This document shows positions 30,604 to 39,110 of a stretch of DNA of 64,000 nt, one piece after another. Each line of letters begins with the position of its first letter. Position 1 is the stretch's first letter. The translations under genes were made by a program, and so were the position numbers. The DNA comes from Myxococcales bacterium (GTDB lineage: Bacteria > Myxococcota > Myxococcia > Myxococcales > Myxococcaceae), in the NCBI GenBank assembly GCA_030681895.1, contig JAUXRI010000029.1:1-64000 (forward strand). Reading direction: 5' to 3'. The notes below the pieces were generated by a model. That model saw only the letters and a list, made by a program, of their open reading frames with translations. It was not told where the DNA came from and ran no database searches.

Positions 30604-32085
30604 ATGACTGATCCGACCCGGCGCTTCGGCGACCTCCTCATCGAGCTGGGCCTCGTCACCGAAGGGCAGGTGCTCGAGGCCCTCGCGGTGCAACCACTGA
30701 CCGGCGCGCGCGTCGGCGAAGCGCTGCTCTCGCTCGGCTACCTCACCCGCCCGCAGCTCCAGCGCGCGTTGTCGTTGGCCATCTCGCGGGGAGAGTCGGT
30801 GGTGCTCGATCGGCCGCCGCTCGGAGAGATCCTCGTCGGCCTTCAGTACCTCGAGGAGCGTGCGCTCGAAGCCACCCTCGAGAAGCAGAAGCGCGATGGC
30901 CGCCGGCTGGGCGAGCTGTTGGTCGACGCCGGCGCGTGCACCCACCAGCAGGTCTACGAGGCGCTCGGGCTGCAGCAGCGCATGGGGGCCGGGCCCGACG
31001 CGCCCCGTCGCAACGTCACCGAGCTGCAGGTCACGCCCACCGGCAAACGCGTGCTGGTCGTCGATGACAGCGAACTCTCGTGTACCCTCGTGCAGGAGGG
31101 CCTGCAGCTGCACGGCTACGACGTCGTGGTGTTCACCGACCCCTTCCTCGCGCTCGAGCAGTTCGACCTGCTCAAGCCCGACCTGGTGTTGACGGATCTC
31201 GACATGCCGGGCATCGACGGCGCCGAGCTGTGCCGGCGGATCAAGGCTGGGCCGCGGCGTGAGCTGCCGGTGTTGATCCTCACCGCCAACGACGCCGAGG
31301 CGCAGCGCGTGGGGCTCCTCAAAGCGGGCGCCGACGACTACGTGCACAAGGGCGCGTCGATGGGCGAGCTGGCCGCGCGCATCGAGAGCGTGCTCCGCCG
31401 TACCAACCAGACCGAGCGCATGCGCAGGCTCTTCGCGCGCTACACCTCGGACGCGGTGGTGGAAGAAGTGCTGCGTTCGGGTGACGTGGCGCTGTCGGGC
31501 GAGAAGCGCGTCGTGACGGTGTTGTTCGCCGACCTGCGCAACTTCACCGGCTTCGCCGAGACCCTGCCGCCCGAAGAGGTGATGGCGCGGCTCAACGACG
31601 TGCTCGGGCACCTCGCCGACATCGTGTTGTCGTGGGGCGGCACGCTCGACAAGTTCCTCGGTGATGGGCTGATGGCCGTGTGGGGCGCGCCGATTCGACG
31701 AGAGAACGACGTGCAGTCGGCGATCTCCGCGGCGCTGCAGATGGCGGGCGAGCTGCGCGCGAAGAACGATCAACGCCCGCCGGGCGAGCGGCTCGAGCTG
31801 GGGCTGGGCCTGAACACCGGGCCCGTCGTCGCCGGCAGCATCGGGAGCACCCGGCGCACCGAATACACCTGCATCGGCGACACCGTGAACGTCGCCTCTC
31901 GCCTGTGCGCGCTGGCCGGCCCCGGAGAGATCCTCGTCGGCGCCGGCACCGCCGAGGTGCTCCAGCAGTTCGGCCCGCTGGAGCAGCTGGCGCCAGTTCG
32001 GGTGAAGGGCCGCACCGCGCCCGTGCCCTTGTTCAAGGTGACCCCGGCGCTCGACGAGTCTCTCGAGGCGCAGCGACGGTTTTGA
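30604..32085 (+). CDS. Tandem MshEN-like domains, receiver and class III adenylate cyclase
   Basis: 493 residues. Residues 5-125 hold two MshEN-type modules, each with paired LGxxL helices ([21 protein letters not shown] / [24 protein letters not shown] / [12 protein letters not shown]). A receiver domain spans 149-265 (VLVVDDSE; phosphoacceptor Asp198 in LTDLDMPG; Lys in VHKG). A class III nucleotide cyclase follows: metal Asp310 in FADLRNFT, Asp354 in KFLGDG, purine-site Lys350 and Asp426 (GDTVN), Asn429, Arg433. The Lys/Asp pair indicates ATP as substrate. Phosphorylation and a nucleotide such as c-di-GMP at the MshEN part could both control cAMP output (inference). GTG 30601 is an alternative start. 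An AAA+ relic gene begins 18 nt downstream. Confidence 0.85.
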   Translation: MTDPTRRFGDLLIELGLVTEGQVLEALAVQPLTGARVGEALLSLGYLTRPQLQRALSLAISRGESVVLDRPPLGEILVGLQYLEERALEATLEKQKRDGRRLGELLVDAGACTHQQVYEALGLQQRMGAGPDAPRRNVTELQVTPTGKRVLVVDDSELSCTLVQEGLQLHGYDVVVFTDPFLALEQFDLLKPDLVLTDLDMPGIDGAELCRRIKAGPRRELPVLILTANDAEAQRVGLLKAGADDYVHKGASMGELAARIESVLRRTNQTERMRRLFARYTSDAVVEEVLRSGDVALSGEKRVVTVLFADLRNFTGFAETLPPEEVMARLNDVLGHLADIVLSWGGTLDKFLGDGLMAVWGAPIRRENDVQSAISAALQMAGELRAKNDQRPPGERLELGLGLNTGPVVAGSIGSTRRTEYTCIGDTVNVASRLCALAGPGEILVGAGTAEVLQQFGPLEQLAPVRVKGRTAPVPLFKVTPALDESLEAQRRF

Positions 32086-32103
32086 CGCAGCAGGGAGAAC
32101 GAG

Positions 32104-32493
32104 ATGACGCCCACGTACACCACCGAGCAGCTCAAGAAGAACCGCGCCTCGATGTTGATGGTCGGCGGCGCCGAGGCCGATCGCCGGGCCTTTGCGCTCG
32201 CGGCCGCTCAGGCGTTGCCGGGTGAGCCCTTCGTCGAGGTGAAGGAGGCGGCCCAGGTGCTGCGCGCCCTCAAGTCGCACCGGGGGACGGTCTACGTGCC
32301 CGACGCGTCGGCGCTCCCTGCAGCGACCCAGCGCGAAGTCGTGCGCGTGCTGCGCGAGCAGGAGGAGCGGCCACGCTTCGTCTTCGGGCTGGCGACGTCG
32401 GTCGAGACGGCGAACGAGAAGGGCGGGTTGACCGATGACCTGCGCTACTGGCTTCGCTCCGCCACGATCGACGTCCGCAAGAAGAGCCGGTGA
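32104..32493 (+). CDS. Relic or minimal form of a sigma-54 activator AAA+ domain
   Basis: 129 residues. Read against bacterial enhancer-binding proteins, the order of blocks is preserved. MLMVGGAEADRRAFALA sits where the Walker A strand should be, PFVEVKEAAQ matches PFVxVNCAAL, GTVYVPDASALPAATQREVVRVL matches GTLFLDEIGELPxxLQxxLLRVL, FVFGLATSVE matches the sensor I strand, and GLTDDLRYWLRSATIDVRK matches FREDLYYRLNxxxIxVPPL. Walker A lysine, the Walker B DE and the whole GAFTGA region are missing, so it cannot hydrolyse ATP or remodel sigma-54. A clear AGGGAGA ribosome site and normal codon use suggest it is expressed. It may be a dominant partner or a new binding module; no family name is given. 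Confidence 0.6.
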   Translation: MTPTYTTEQLKKNRASMLMVGGAEADRRAFALAAAQALPGEPFVEVKEAAQVLRALKSHRGTVYVPDASALPAATQREVVRVLREQEERPRFVFGLATSVETANEKGGLTDDLRYWLRSATIDVRKKSR

Positions 32494-32550
32494 CGCGTTT
32501 TCTTGAATCACCGCGGGTGCTCTGAGAAGGAGCGCTTCACAGGAGCCACC

Positions 32551-33123
32551 ATGTCTTCCGACGCCTTCGACGATCGCCGCAAAGCCCTCGAGGATCAGTT
32601 CTTCAAGCAGCAGAACGACGCCGCCCTTCAGAAGATGAAGGACCAGCAGGCGCGCGCTGCGACGAAAGAGGAGATTCAGCGCCTCACCGGCATCTCCAAC
32701 CCGGTGGTGCTCGACGCCCTGTCGAACCTGAAGCTGGGCGGCGCGGCGGTGATGGTGATGTCGATGTTCCCGCTCGTCGAGATCGCGTGGGCCGACGGGA
32801 AGGTCGACGACAAGGAGCGTCGCATCGTGCTCCAGCAGGCCGAGAACGTCGGCATCGCTCAGGGCACCGAGGCGGCGCTGCTGCTGGCGCAGTGGCTCGA
32901 CGAGAAGCCCGAGCTGTCGTGGCACCAGCTGTGGACCGACTACGTCACCGAGCTCGTCAAGATGATGAAGCCGGAAGACCGCGAGCTGCTGAAGAACGAA
33001 GTGCTCGGCCGCGCCAGGATCGTCGCCGAGGCGTCGGGCGGGCTGCTCGGTGCGGGCTTCGCCGTGTCGGGTGCCGAGAAGAAGGTGCTCGAGAAGCTCG
33101 AGAAGGCGTTCACGCACGCCTGA
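32551..33123 (+). CDS. TerB-like helical protein
   Basis: 190 residues. An N-terminal charged helical part (DDRRKALEDQFFKQQNDAALQKMKDQQ) is followed by a TerB-like core with the acidic signature IAWADGKVDDKERRIVL and MMKPEDRELL, and a Gly/Ala-rich helix near the end (ASGGLLGAGFAVSGAEKKVLEKLEKAF). AGGAG lies six nt before the ATG. It shares the WxDGxxxxxE pattern with the smaller protein at 26510. It is cytoplasmic by composition; no partner is evident beyond the cyclase and AAA+ relic genes upstream on the same strand. Confidence 0.6.
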   Translation: MSSDAFDDRRKALEDQFFKQQNDAALQKMKDQQARAATKEEIQRLTGISNPVVLDALSNLKLGGAAVMVMSMFPLVEIAWADGKVDDKERRIVLQQAENVGIAQGTEAALLLAQWLDEKPELSWHQLWTDYVTELVKMMKPEDRELLKNEVLGRARIVAEASGGLLGAGFAVSGAEKKVLEKLEKAFTHA

Positions 33124-33150
33124 CGTGGGGAGCAGCTATGCTGCGTCTCC

Positions 33151-33531
33151 ATGAGCTGGTGTGCCGGTTGTCTCGCGCTGGTCCTCGTTGCTGCGCCCCC
33201 GCCCCAGGTTGAGAGCGGCGCGCGCCGATTCAACACCGAGCCCGTCGTGCTCGCGGCGACGGGGGCGATCGCGGTCGCGTTCTCGGCCTGGCGCTTCGTC
33301 GTCGCTGACGGGATTCTCGACCAGATGAACGAGCTGCCGACGTCGGCCTCGTCTCGAGCCCATGCGGTAGAGCTCCTCACGACGGCGCGCGCGTTGGCCT
33401 TCACGGGCAACTCCGAGACGGCCCTCGCGGGGATGCTGGCGGTGATGGGTGGCGCGCTGCTCATCACCGGCCTCGTCTGGTTTTTCGTCGAGGGCTCGAC
33501 CACGACCGATTGGCTCACGGGGCGCTTCTAA
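33151..33531 (+). CDS. Small membrane protein
   Basis: 126 residues. A cleavable or anchor-like N-terminal hydrophobic stretch (CLALVLVAAP) is followed by two further membrane segments, one around 33-52 (VVLAATGAIAVAFSAWRFVV) and one around 92-112 (AGMLAVMGGALLITGLVWFF), with a polar loop between. It lies 27 nt after the TerB-like gene and 12 nt before the lipoprotein gene. No family recognised. Confidence 0.5.
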   Translation: MSWCAGCLALVLVAAPPPQVESGARRFNTEPVVLAATGAIAVAFSAWRFVVADGILDQMNELPTSASSRAHAVELLTTARALAFTGNSETALAGMLAVMGGALLITGLVWFFVEGSTTTDWLTGRF

Positions 33532-33543
33532 GAAGAGGGTGCT

Positions 33544-34248
33544 GTGAAACGATTGGCTCACCTGGTTGCTCTCGTCTGGTTCGCGGCCCTGCTTGCGCCG
33601 GCCTGCAACTGCGGCGCCTACGACGCTCGCCTCGGCGTGCTCTGTGATGCGCTCTGTGAGCTCGCGGATGGTGGCGTCGGTCCCGGCGGTGGGGCTGCTG
33701 ACGGCGGCGCAATGGGCGGAGGTGGAGTCGCGACGGGTGGGGGAATCGCGACGGGTGGTGGAATCGCGACCGGTGGTGGAATCGCGACGGGTGGTGGAGT
33801 CGCGACGGGTGGCGGAGTCGCGGCGGGTGGCGGCGGCTCTATGGCGGGTGGCGGCGGCTCGATGGCGGGTGGCGGCTCCGGCGGTGGAACGCCGTGCCTG
33901 GGAATGTTGATGGCGTGCGGTGCGCCGGGCTCCAGATGCTGTGACGGCTACATGTGCAACGGCGGCGGCTTCGCCCAGTGCATGCCCACCGGGGGTGGTG
34001 CTGCAGGCGGCAACGTCGCTGGTGGCAGTGTCGACGGTGGGTCTGGAGGCGGAATCGCGCCGTCCTGCACGCCCGACGGCGTGCTGTGTTCTTTCAACGA
34101 CGCCTGCTGCTCCCGCGTCTGTCTTGGTGCAGCGTGCCAGCCCACGAGCGGTCGGTGCGTGCTTCCGCCCACCGTGGTGTGCCCCGACGTGGCGTGCTGC
34201 CCGCCTGGCGGCGGAACCGTCGCGGGGTGCTGTCGGAGGACGATGTAG
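33544..34248 (+). CDS. Cys-rich lipoprotein with Gly-rich hexapeptide repeats
   Basis: 234 residues from GTG 33544. Signal peptide with lipobox LAPAC (lipidated Cys20). After a short Cys-containing segment comes a long flexible Gly-rich spacer with repeats of G-[IV]-A-T-G-G (DNA repeat at 33721-33828). Two Cys-rich modules follow: CLGMLMACGAPGSRCCDGYMC and CTPDGVLCSFNDACCSRVC, with a final PDVACCPPGG. Their CC spacing resembles small disulphide-knotted domains seen in secreted proteins. It is predicted to sit on the cell surface or periplasm. It lacks a recognisable enzyme motif. Composition is strongly biased, but the codon frame is sustained. Confidence 0.65.
   Translation: MKRLAHLVALVWFAALLAPACNCGAYDARLGVLCDALCELADGGVGPGGGAADGGAMGGGGVATGGGIATGGGIATGGGIATGGGVATGGGVAAGGGGSMAGGGGSMAGGGSGGGTPCLGMLMACGAPGSRCCDGYMCNGGGFAQCMPTGGGAAGGNVAGGSVDGGSGGGIAPSCTPDGVLCSFNDACCSRVCLGAACQPTSGRCVLPPTVVCPDVACCPPGGGTVAGCCRRTM
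33721..33828 (+). repeat. Six in-frame 18-bp tandem repeats inside the Cys-rich lipoprotein gene
   Basis: Six consecutive 18-nt units of the form GGTGGAATCGCGACGGGT encode the hexapeptide G-G-[IV]-A-[TA]-G. Units differ at one to three positions, mostly silent or Ile/Val. The repeat length is a multiple of three, so copy-number change would alter spacer length without frameshift. Confidence 0.85.
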
Positions 34249-34254
34249 GGCGGC

Positions 34255-34281
34255 TTGCAAGGGTCTGATTTGATTTATCTT
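34255..34281 (+). promoter_or_regulatory. Possible promoter of gyrA
   Basis: TTGCAA at 34255-34260 and TATCTT at 34276-34281 with a 15-nt spacer sit in an unusually AT-rich island (TGATTTGATTTATC) in the 141-nt gap before gyrA. The spacer is shorter than ideal, so this is tentative. Confidence 0.3.
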
Positions 34282-34389
34282 TCCGGCCTTTCCCGGGCCC
34301 CGAAGACTCATTGCAACAGGTCCGTTGCCGGGGTACTCAAGCCCGTTTCTGCGCGTGGCGATCTCCTTCACGCCGCGCCCTGAAACGAC

Positions 34390-37194
34390 ATGTCCGACGA
34401 CATCAAAACGCCCGAAGCCCCGCCGCCTGCCGCACCCCCTGCGCCTCCCAACAGCAACATCGGAACGGTGCTCCCGATCTCGATCGAGAGCGAGATGGAG
34501 GACAGCTACCTCGCGTACTCGATGAGCGTCATCGTCGGCCGCGCGTTGCCCGACGTGCGTGACGGTCTCAAGCCCGTGCACCGCCGGGTGCTCTTCGCGA
34601 TGCACGAGCTGTCGAACACCTACGGGCGCCCGTACAAGAAGTCGGCGCGCGTCGTCGGCGATGTCATCGGTAAGTACCACCCGCACGGTGATCAGTCGGT
34701 CTACGACGCCATCGTCCGTCTCGCTCAGCCCTGGTCGATGCGGTACATGCTCGTCGACGGGCAAGGCAACTTCGGCTCCATCGACGGCGATTCACCAGCC
34801 GCCATGCGTTACACCGAAGTGCGCATGGAGCGTCTCACCGACGACATGCTCGCCGACCTCGACAAAGACACCGTCGACTTCGGGCGCAACTACGACAACA
34901 GCCTTCCTGAGCCGACGGTCATGCCGGCGCGGTTCCCGAACCTGCTGGTCAACGGCAGCGACGGCATCGCGGTCGGCATGGCGACGAAGATCCCTCCGCA
35001 CAACCTCGGAGAGGTCATCGACGCCACCGTGCACCTCATCGACAACCCGAAGGCGGTGCTCGGCGACCTGATGCAGTTCGTCAAGGGCCCCGACTTCCCC
35101 ACGGCCGGCATTATCTCTGGCCGCGACGGCATCGCGCGCGCGTACTCCACGGGCCGCGGCAGCATCACCATTCGCGCCCGCGCCGAGATCGAGAAAGAGA
35201 AGAACGATCGCGAGCGCATCGTCGTCACCGAGATCCCCTTCCAGCTGCGCAAAGAAGATCTGGTGAAGAAGATCGCCGAGCTCGTCAGCGACAAGCGGCT
35301 CGAAGGCATCAGCGACATTCGAGACGAGAGCGATCGCTCCGGCATTCGCATCGCCATCGACATCAAGCGCGACTCGATCGCCGACGTGGTGCTCAACAAC
35401 CTCTTCGCCCTCACCTCGATGCAGGTGTCGTACGGCATCGTGCTGCTCGCGATCGATCAGGGCCAGCCGAAGGTGTTGTCGCTGAAGGAGATCCTCGAGC
35501 GGTTCATCAGCCACCGTCGCGAGGTCGTCACGCGTCGCACGCGCTTCGAGCTCAAGAAGGCGAAGGACCGGCTGCACATCGTCGAGGGCCTGCTCGTCGC
35601 GACCATCACCCGCGACTTCCTCGACCACATCATCGCCGTCATCCGCGCGTCGAAGGATCCCGACGAGGCGCGTTGGGGCCTGATGAACATCGCCTCGCCG
35701 GCGCTCCACGAGAACCCTGCCTACGCGAAGCTGCCGAAGGTCGATCTCGCCGCGCTGAAGAAGTCGATGGAGCTGCTCGCCTCGCGCGCGCGCGCCGAAG
35801 AGCCCAACTACGCCGGCCTGAGCCGCGCGTACGATCCGGGCTTCAGCGAAGAGCAGGCGAAGAGCATTCTCGAGATGCGGCTTCAGAAGTTGACCGGCCT
35901 CGAGCTGTCGGAGCTCTTCCAGGAGCTCATCGACCTCGTCCGCACCGTGACGCGGCTCGAAGACATCCTCCAGAACGACTCGTCACTGCTCACCGTCATC
36001 AAGGGCGAGCTCAAGGACGTGCGCGACCGGTTCGCCGACGCGCGCCGCAGCGAGATTACCGGCGACCTCACCGAGATGCGGGTCGAAGACCTCATCGCCG
36101 AAGAGGACATGGTGGTGACGCTCTCGCACGCTGGCTACATCAAGCGCACGCCGCTGACCGAGTACCGGGCGCAGCGCCGTGGTGGGCGAGGGAAGACCGG
36201 CGCCACCACGAAGGAAGATGACTTCCTCACCGACATCTTCATCGCCTCGACGCATGCGTACGTGTTGCCGCTCACCAACCGCGGCCGCCTGTACTGGCTC
36301 AAGGTGCACGAGATCCCCGCGGCGAGCCGCACCTCGAAGGGCAAGCCGATCGTCAACCTCGTGCAGTTCAGCGAAGGCGAGAAGCTCGCGCAGATGCTCG
36401 TGACGAAAGAGTTCACCGAGAACCAGTTCGTGCTCTTCGTGACCAAGAACGGCACCGTGAAGCGCACCGACCTGCCCGCGTTCTCGAACGTGCGCTCGGC
36501 CGGCATCGCGGCCATCACCATCGAAGACGGCGACGGGCTGGTGGCGGTGAAGATCACCGACGGCACGAAGGACGTCCTCATCTCGACCGCGCAGGGCATG
36601 TCGATTCGTTTCAACGAGACCGAGGTGCGCTCGATGGGCCGCACGGCCGTTGGCGTGAAGGGCATCACCCTCGAGCCCGGTGACGAGGTGGTCAGCGCCG
36701 AGGTCGTCGAGAAGGGCACGACCCTTTTGACGGTGACGGAGAACGGCTACGGCAAGCGCACCATCGAAGACGAGTACCGGGTGCAGGGCCGCGGTGGCAA
36801 GGGCATCATCGACATCAAGACGACCGATCGGAACGGGCGTGTCGTCGGTGCCGTGCAGGTGCGCGACGAAGACGAGGTGATGATCGTCACCACGTCGGGC
36901 GTGCTCATTCGCATGAAGGTCAGCGGCATCTCGGTCATCGGCCGGAACACGCAGGGCGTGAGGCTCATCACGCTCGATCACGCCGACGAGAAGGTCGCCG
37001 GCATCAGCCACGTGCCCGAGGTGAAGGACGAAGAGCTCGCAGACGTCGAGGGCGGCGAAGACGACGGCGCTCCTGACGCACCGGAGGCTCCCGAGACGCC
37101 CGTCGCGACGGACGCTGCGCCGACGGACGCTGCGCCGACGGACGCTGCACCGACCGACGCTGCACCCAAGGACGAGCCGCCCACCGAGGGTTGA
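34390..37194 (+). CDS. gyrA: DNA gyrase subunit A
   Basis: 934 residues. It is the DNA-cleaving subunit of gyrase, which introduces negative supercoils with GyrB. The catalytic Tyr141 lies in AAMRYTE. The quinolone pocket reads [11 protein letters not shown]: where E. coli has Ser83-Ala84 this protein has Gln102-Ser103, while the Asp87 equivalent (Asp106) is kept. The core domain is colinear with E. coli GyrA to the QRRGGRGK GyrA box, so this is gyrase rather than topoisomerase IV; a beta-pinwheel C-terminal domain follows. Unusual are a Pro/Ala-rich N-terminal extension of about 20 residues and a C-terminal tail with four TDAAP repeats. gyrB is not nearby. The ribosome site before the ATG is weak. 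Confidence 0.97.
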   Translation: MSDDIKTPEAPPPAAPPAPPNSNIGTVLPISIESEMEDSYLAYSMSVIVGRALPDVRDGLKPVHRRVLFAMHELSNTYGRPYKKSARVVGDVIGKYHPHGDQSVYDAIVRLAQPWSMRYMLVDGQGNFGSIDGDSPAAMRYTEVRMERLTDDMLADLDKDTVDFGRNYDNSLPEPTVMPARFPNLLVNGSDGIAVGMATKIPPHNLGEVIDATVHLIDNPKAVLGDLMQFVKGPDFPTAGIISGRDGIARAYSTGRGSITIRARAEIEKEKNDRERIVVTEIPFQLRKEDLVKKIAELVSDKRLEGISDIRDESDRSGIRIAIDIKRDSIADVVLNNLFALTSMQVSYGIVLLAIDQGQPKVLSLKEILERFISHRREVVTRRTRFELKKAKDRLHIVEGLLVATITRDFLDHIIAVIRASKDPDEARWGLMNIASPALHENPAYAKLPKVDLAALKKSMELLASRARAEEPNYAGLSRAYDPGFSEEQAKSILEMRLQKLTGLELSELFQELIDLVRTVTRLEDILQNDSSLLTVIKGELKDVRDRFADARRSEITGDLTEMRVEDLIAEEDMVVTLSHAGYIKRTPLTEYRAQRRGGRGKTGATTKEDDFLTDIFIASTHAYVLPLTNRGRLYWLKVHEIPAASRTSKGKPIVNLVQFSEGEKLAQMLVTKEFTENQFVLFVTKNGTVKRTDLPAFSNVRSAGIAAITIEDGDGLVAVKITDGTKDVLISTAQGMSIRFNETEVRSMGRTAVGVKGITLEPGDEVVSAEVVEKGTTLLTVTENGYGKRTIEDEYRVQGRGGKGIIDIKTTDRNGRVVGAVQVRDEDEVMIVTTSGVLIRMKVSGISVIGRNTQGVRLITLDHADEKVAGISHVPEVKDEELADVEGGEDDGAPDAPEAPETPVATDAAPTDAAPTDAAPTDAAPKDEPPTEG
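37108..37167 (+). repeat. Four 15-bp repeats encoding the gyrA C-terminal tail
   Basis: Four consecutive 15-nt units (ACGGACGCTGCGCCG and near copies) encode TDAAP four times (residues 907-926) in an acidic, probably disordered tail of GyrA. Confidence 0.85.
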
Positions 37195-37210
37195 GTCCTG
37201 ATTCTTCGGC

Positions 37211-37380
37211 GCCGAGCGTGAGTTTCGACTCCGCCGGCGCCGAGTGTTGTTCTGACTTCGCCGAGTGTGGTTCAGACTTCGCCGGAGTGAGCTGAGTTCT
37301 GCTTCGCCGAGCGTGGTTCTGACTTCGCCTTGCGTGAGTTCTGAAACCATCGGCGCCGAGCGTGCGTGAGTCTCGACTCG
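37211..37380. repeat. Degenerate 21-nt direct repeats in the gyrA to pectate-lyase gap
   Basis: In the 308-nt gap after gyrA, three near-identical 21-mers of the form GCCGAGTGTGGTTCTGACTTC lie at 37239-37259, 37260-37280 and 37306-37326. More divergent or longer copies start at 37211, 37281, 37327 and 37355. The array fades into CTTCAGCGTGAGTGCG-type remnants up to about 37475. No open frame with protein-like composition covers it, and no hairpin terminator for gyrA is visible. It is not CRISPR-like because there are no spacers. Confidence 0.7.
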
Positions 37381-37502
37381 GTTGTCGCTGCCTTCAGCGT
37401 GAGTGCGCAGTCCACCGGCTCTGCGGGAGTTCCGACCTGGTCGTCGCGCGACTTCAGACTCCGGCGCCCGACCTGTCGACGAACTCGCCCTCGAAGATGC
37501 GG

Positions 37503-38897
37503 CTATCGGCAGTACCGCGCCCGCGGCCCGGTCCCCGCGCGCAACCGAGCCACCAGCGCCGCGTTGGCTGGCTCAGCCGTGTACGAATAGAACGTGGCCG
37601 GCGAGAACACCTGCGTGGGGAGCCGCTCGGTGATCTGCGCGCCCTCGAGCACCAGGTCGTTCACGCTCTTCGCGAGCCCCAGCGAACCACCCGCCGCCCA
37701 GTCGACACTCACGGCCAGCTTGGGGATCTGCAGGTTCACGTCGTCGCCACAGGGGTTCGGGTTGCGGGGGCAATTGAGCACACAGGTCGTGCCGGGCAGC
37801 GCCTCGTAGACGTTGCCTTCACTGTACAGCTCGGCCCCCTGCACTGCGGCCGCGCCGTACTCGAACCACTGGTACTGGTAGTTGTTGAAGAAGTGCCCCT
37901 TGCCTCCGTACGCGAGGTGCGGGCCGCGGCGCGTGAGGCGATCGAAGAAGTTGTGATGGTAGGTGACTCGCATGCCGGGCACCGGAGCGTTGTTCTCGTC
38001 AGCCGCGTGCAGCAGCGCCTTGTCGTGCGTGTGCAGGTGCGCCCACGAGAGCGTGATGTTCGAGCCCCCGCGCACGTCGAACAGGCCGTCGCCGCCGTGG
38101 AACAGCTCGACGTGATGCAGCCAGATGTTTCGCGCGGGGAAGTCGGTCGGCAGGGCACCACCCGGGCCGCGCACCGTCACCACGTCACCCGCCTGCGTGC
38201 AGCTCGAGGTGGTGTCGTTGGTGAGCTTCACGTCGCTGATGATGACGTTGCGTTGAGACTGCAGGTTGAGGTGACCGCGCAGCGTGATGTCGCGCCCTCG
38301 GCCGTCGATCGTCTTGTTCGACTTCACCTCGATGCGCGTGAAGGTGATGGTGCGGCCGCTCAAGCTCGCGTCGAACACGATCCAATACGGGTCGGTGCTC
38401 TCGAGCGCGGTGCGCAGCGTGCCTGCGCCGGTGCTGCCCGATGACGAGGTGACCCGGTAGACGCGGGTGGGATCGCCGCCGGTCGTCGCCGCGCCGAAGC
38501 CCTCGCGTTCAGCCAGGAGCGCCTGCGCCGAGAACGGGTACGCCATGCAGTTCTCCGACGGGTGCACGCCGGTGCCGAGGTGCACGTCGCCGGGCCGCCC
38601 CGCGTCTGCCGTCGGCTGGCCAGCGTCGGGCCGGCTGACACCCGCGTCGAGGCGCGTCGATCCAGCGTCCGGTGGTTCAGCAACAACCTGCCCCGCGTCG
38701 ACGAGCTCGCCCGCATCTGGCTCGCTCACGCCTGCGTCCACTGGCTCCAGAGGCCCTGCGTCGTCAGCACTCGTCTGGCCGGCATCCGCTGGCTCGGCGG
38801 CCACGCCGGCGTCTCGACGGGAAGGCCCGACCTCCGCGGTGGGCATGACGCCGCAGGCAGGCGCGAGGAACAGGACAGCGAGCAGGCGGAGGCGCAC
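37503..38897 (-). CDS. Pectate lyase-like (polysaccharide lyase family 1) lipoprotein
   Basis: 464 residues from GTG 38897. Signal peptide with lipobox LAPAC, then about 80 residues of DAG-rich spacer, then a right-handed beta-helix domain. Pectate-lyase hallmarks are SNKTIDGRG, IWLHHVELFHGGDGLFDVRGGSNITLSW, YHHNFFDRLTRRGPHLAYGGKGHFFNNYY-like context, and a Cys pair near CVLNCPRNPNPC. The catalytic Arg region (RRGPH) is present. It should cleave pectate or a related polyuronate by beta-elimination at the cell surface; the exact polysaccharide is uncertain. The start is set by GGGAG five nt upstream and the signal peptide; a longer upstream reading has no signal. No other pectin-use genes are in the window. 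Confidence 0.85.
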   Translation of the reverse strand: MRLRLLAVLFLAPACGVMPTAEVGPSRRDAGVAAEPADAGQTSADDAGPLEPVDAGVSEPDAGELVDAGQVVAEPPDAGSTRLDAGVSRPDAGQPTADAGRPGDVHLGTGVHPSENCMAYPFSAQALLAEREGFGAATTGGDPTRVYRVTSSSGSTGAGTLRTALESTDPYWIVFDASLSGRTITFTRIEVKSNKTIDGRGRDITLRGHLNLQSQRNVIISDVKLTNDTTSSCTQAGDVVTVRGPGGALPTDFPARNIWLHHVELFHGGDGLFDVRGGSNITLSWAHLHTHDKALLHAADENNAPVPGMRVTYHHNFFDRLTRRGPHLAYGGKGHFFNNYQYQWFEYGAAAVQGAELYSEGNVYEALPGTTCVLNCPRNPNPCGDDVNLQIPKLAVSVDWAAGGSLGLAKSVNDLVLEGAQITERLPTQVFSPATFYSYTAEPANAALVARLRAGTGPRARYCR

Positions 38898-38902
38898 GTG
38901 AA

Positions 38903-38907
38903 CTCCC
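38903..38907 (-). promoter_or_regulatory. Ribosome binding site that fixes the pectate-lyase GTG start
   Basis: On the minus strand GGGAG lies five bases before GTG 38897, immediately ahead of the lipoprotein signal, and so excludes the 57-residue longer reading. Confidence 0.65.
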
Positions 38908-39110
38908 GGAAAGCAGGGTGTTTGAGCAATCGATGTGCCGTGGTGGGAAAACGTATGCAGACGTAGGTTCACTTCCGTTTCGGCAGGTTGTGACGGAGAG
39001 GAAAGAGACGCTCCATTTTCGAGGTGGAGTGCTGGCGCGCGAGGCGAGTGAAGCCAGAACAGTGTCACGCGAGCGCGACACTCCGGAGGCGGACGCTACG
39101 CTGCGCCGCC

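Noticed and set aside
30454..33117. An 887-codon minus-strand frame covering the cyclase and TerB-like genes
   Set aside because: Antisense shadow of several clearly recognisable plus-strand genes; no recognisable protein sequence.
33721..33828. CRISPR-like array
   Set aside because: The units are contiguous 18-mers without spacers, in frame with a lipoprotein spacer, and no cas gene is present.
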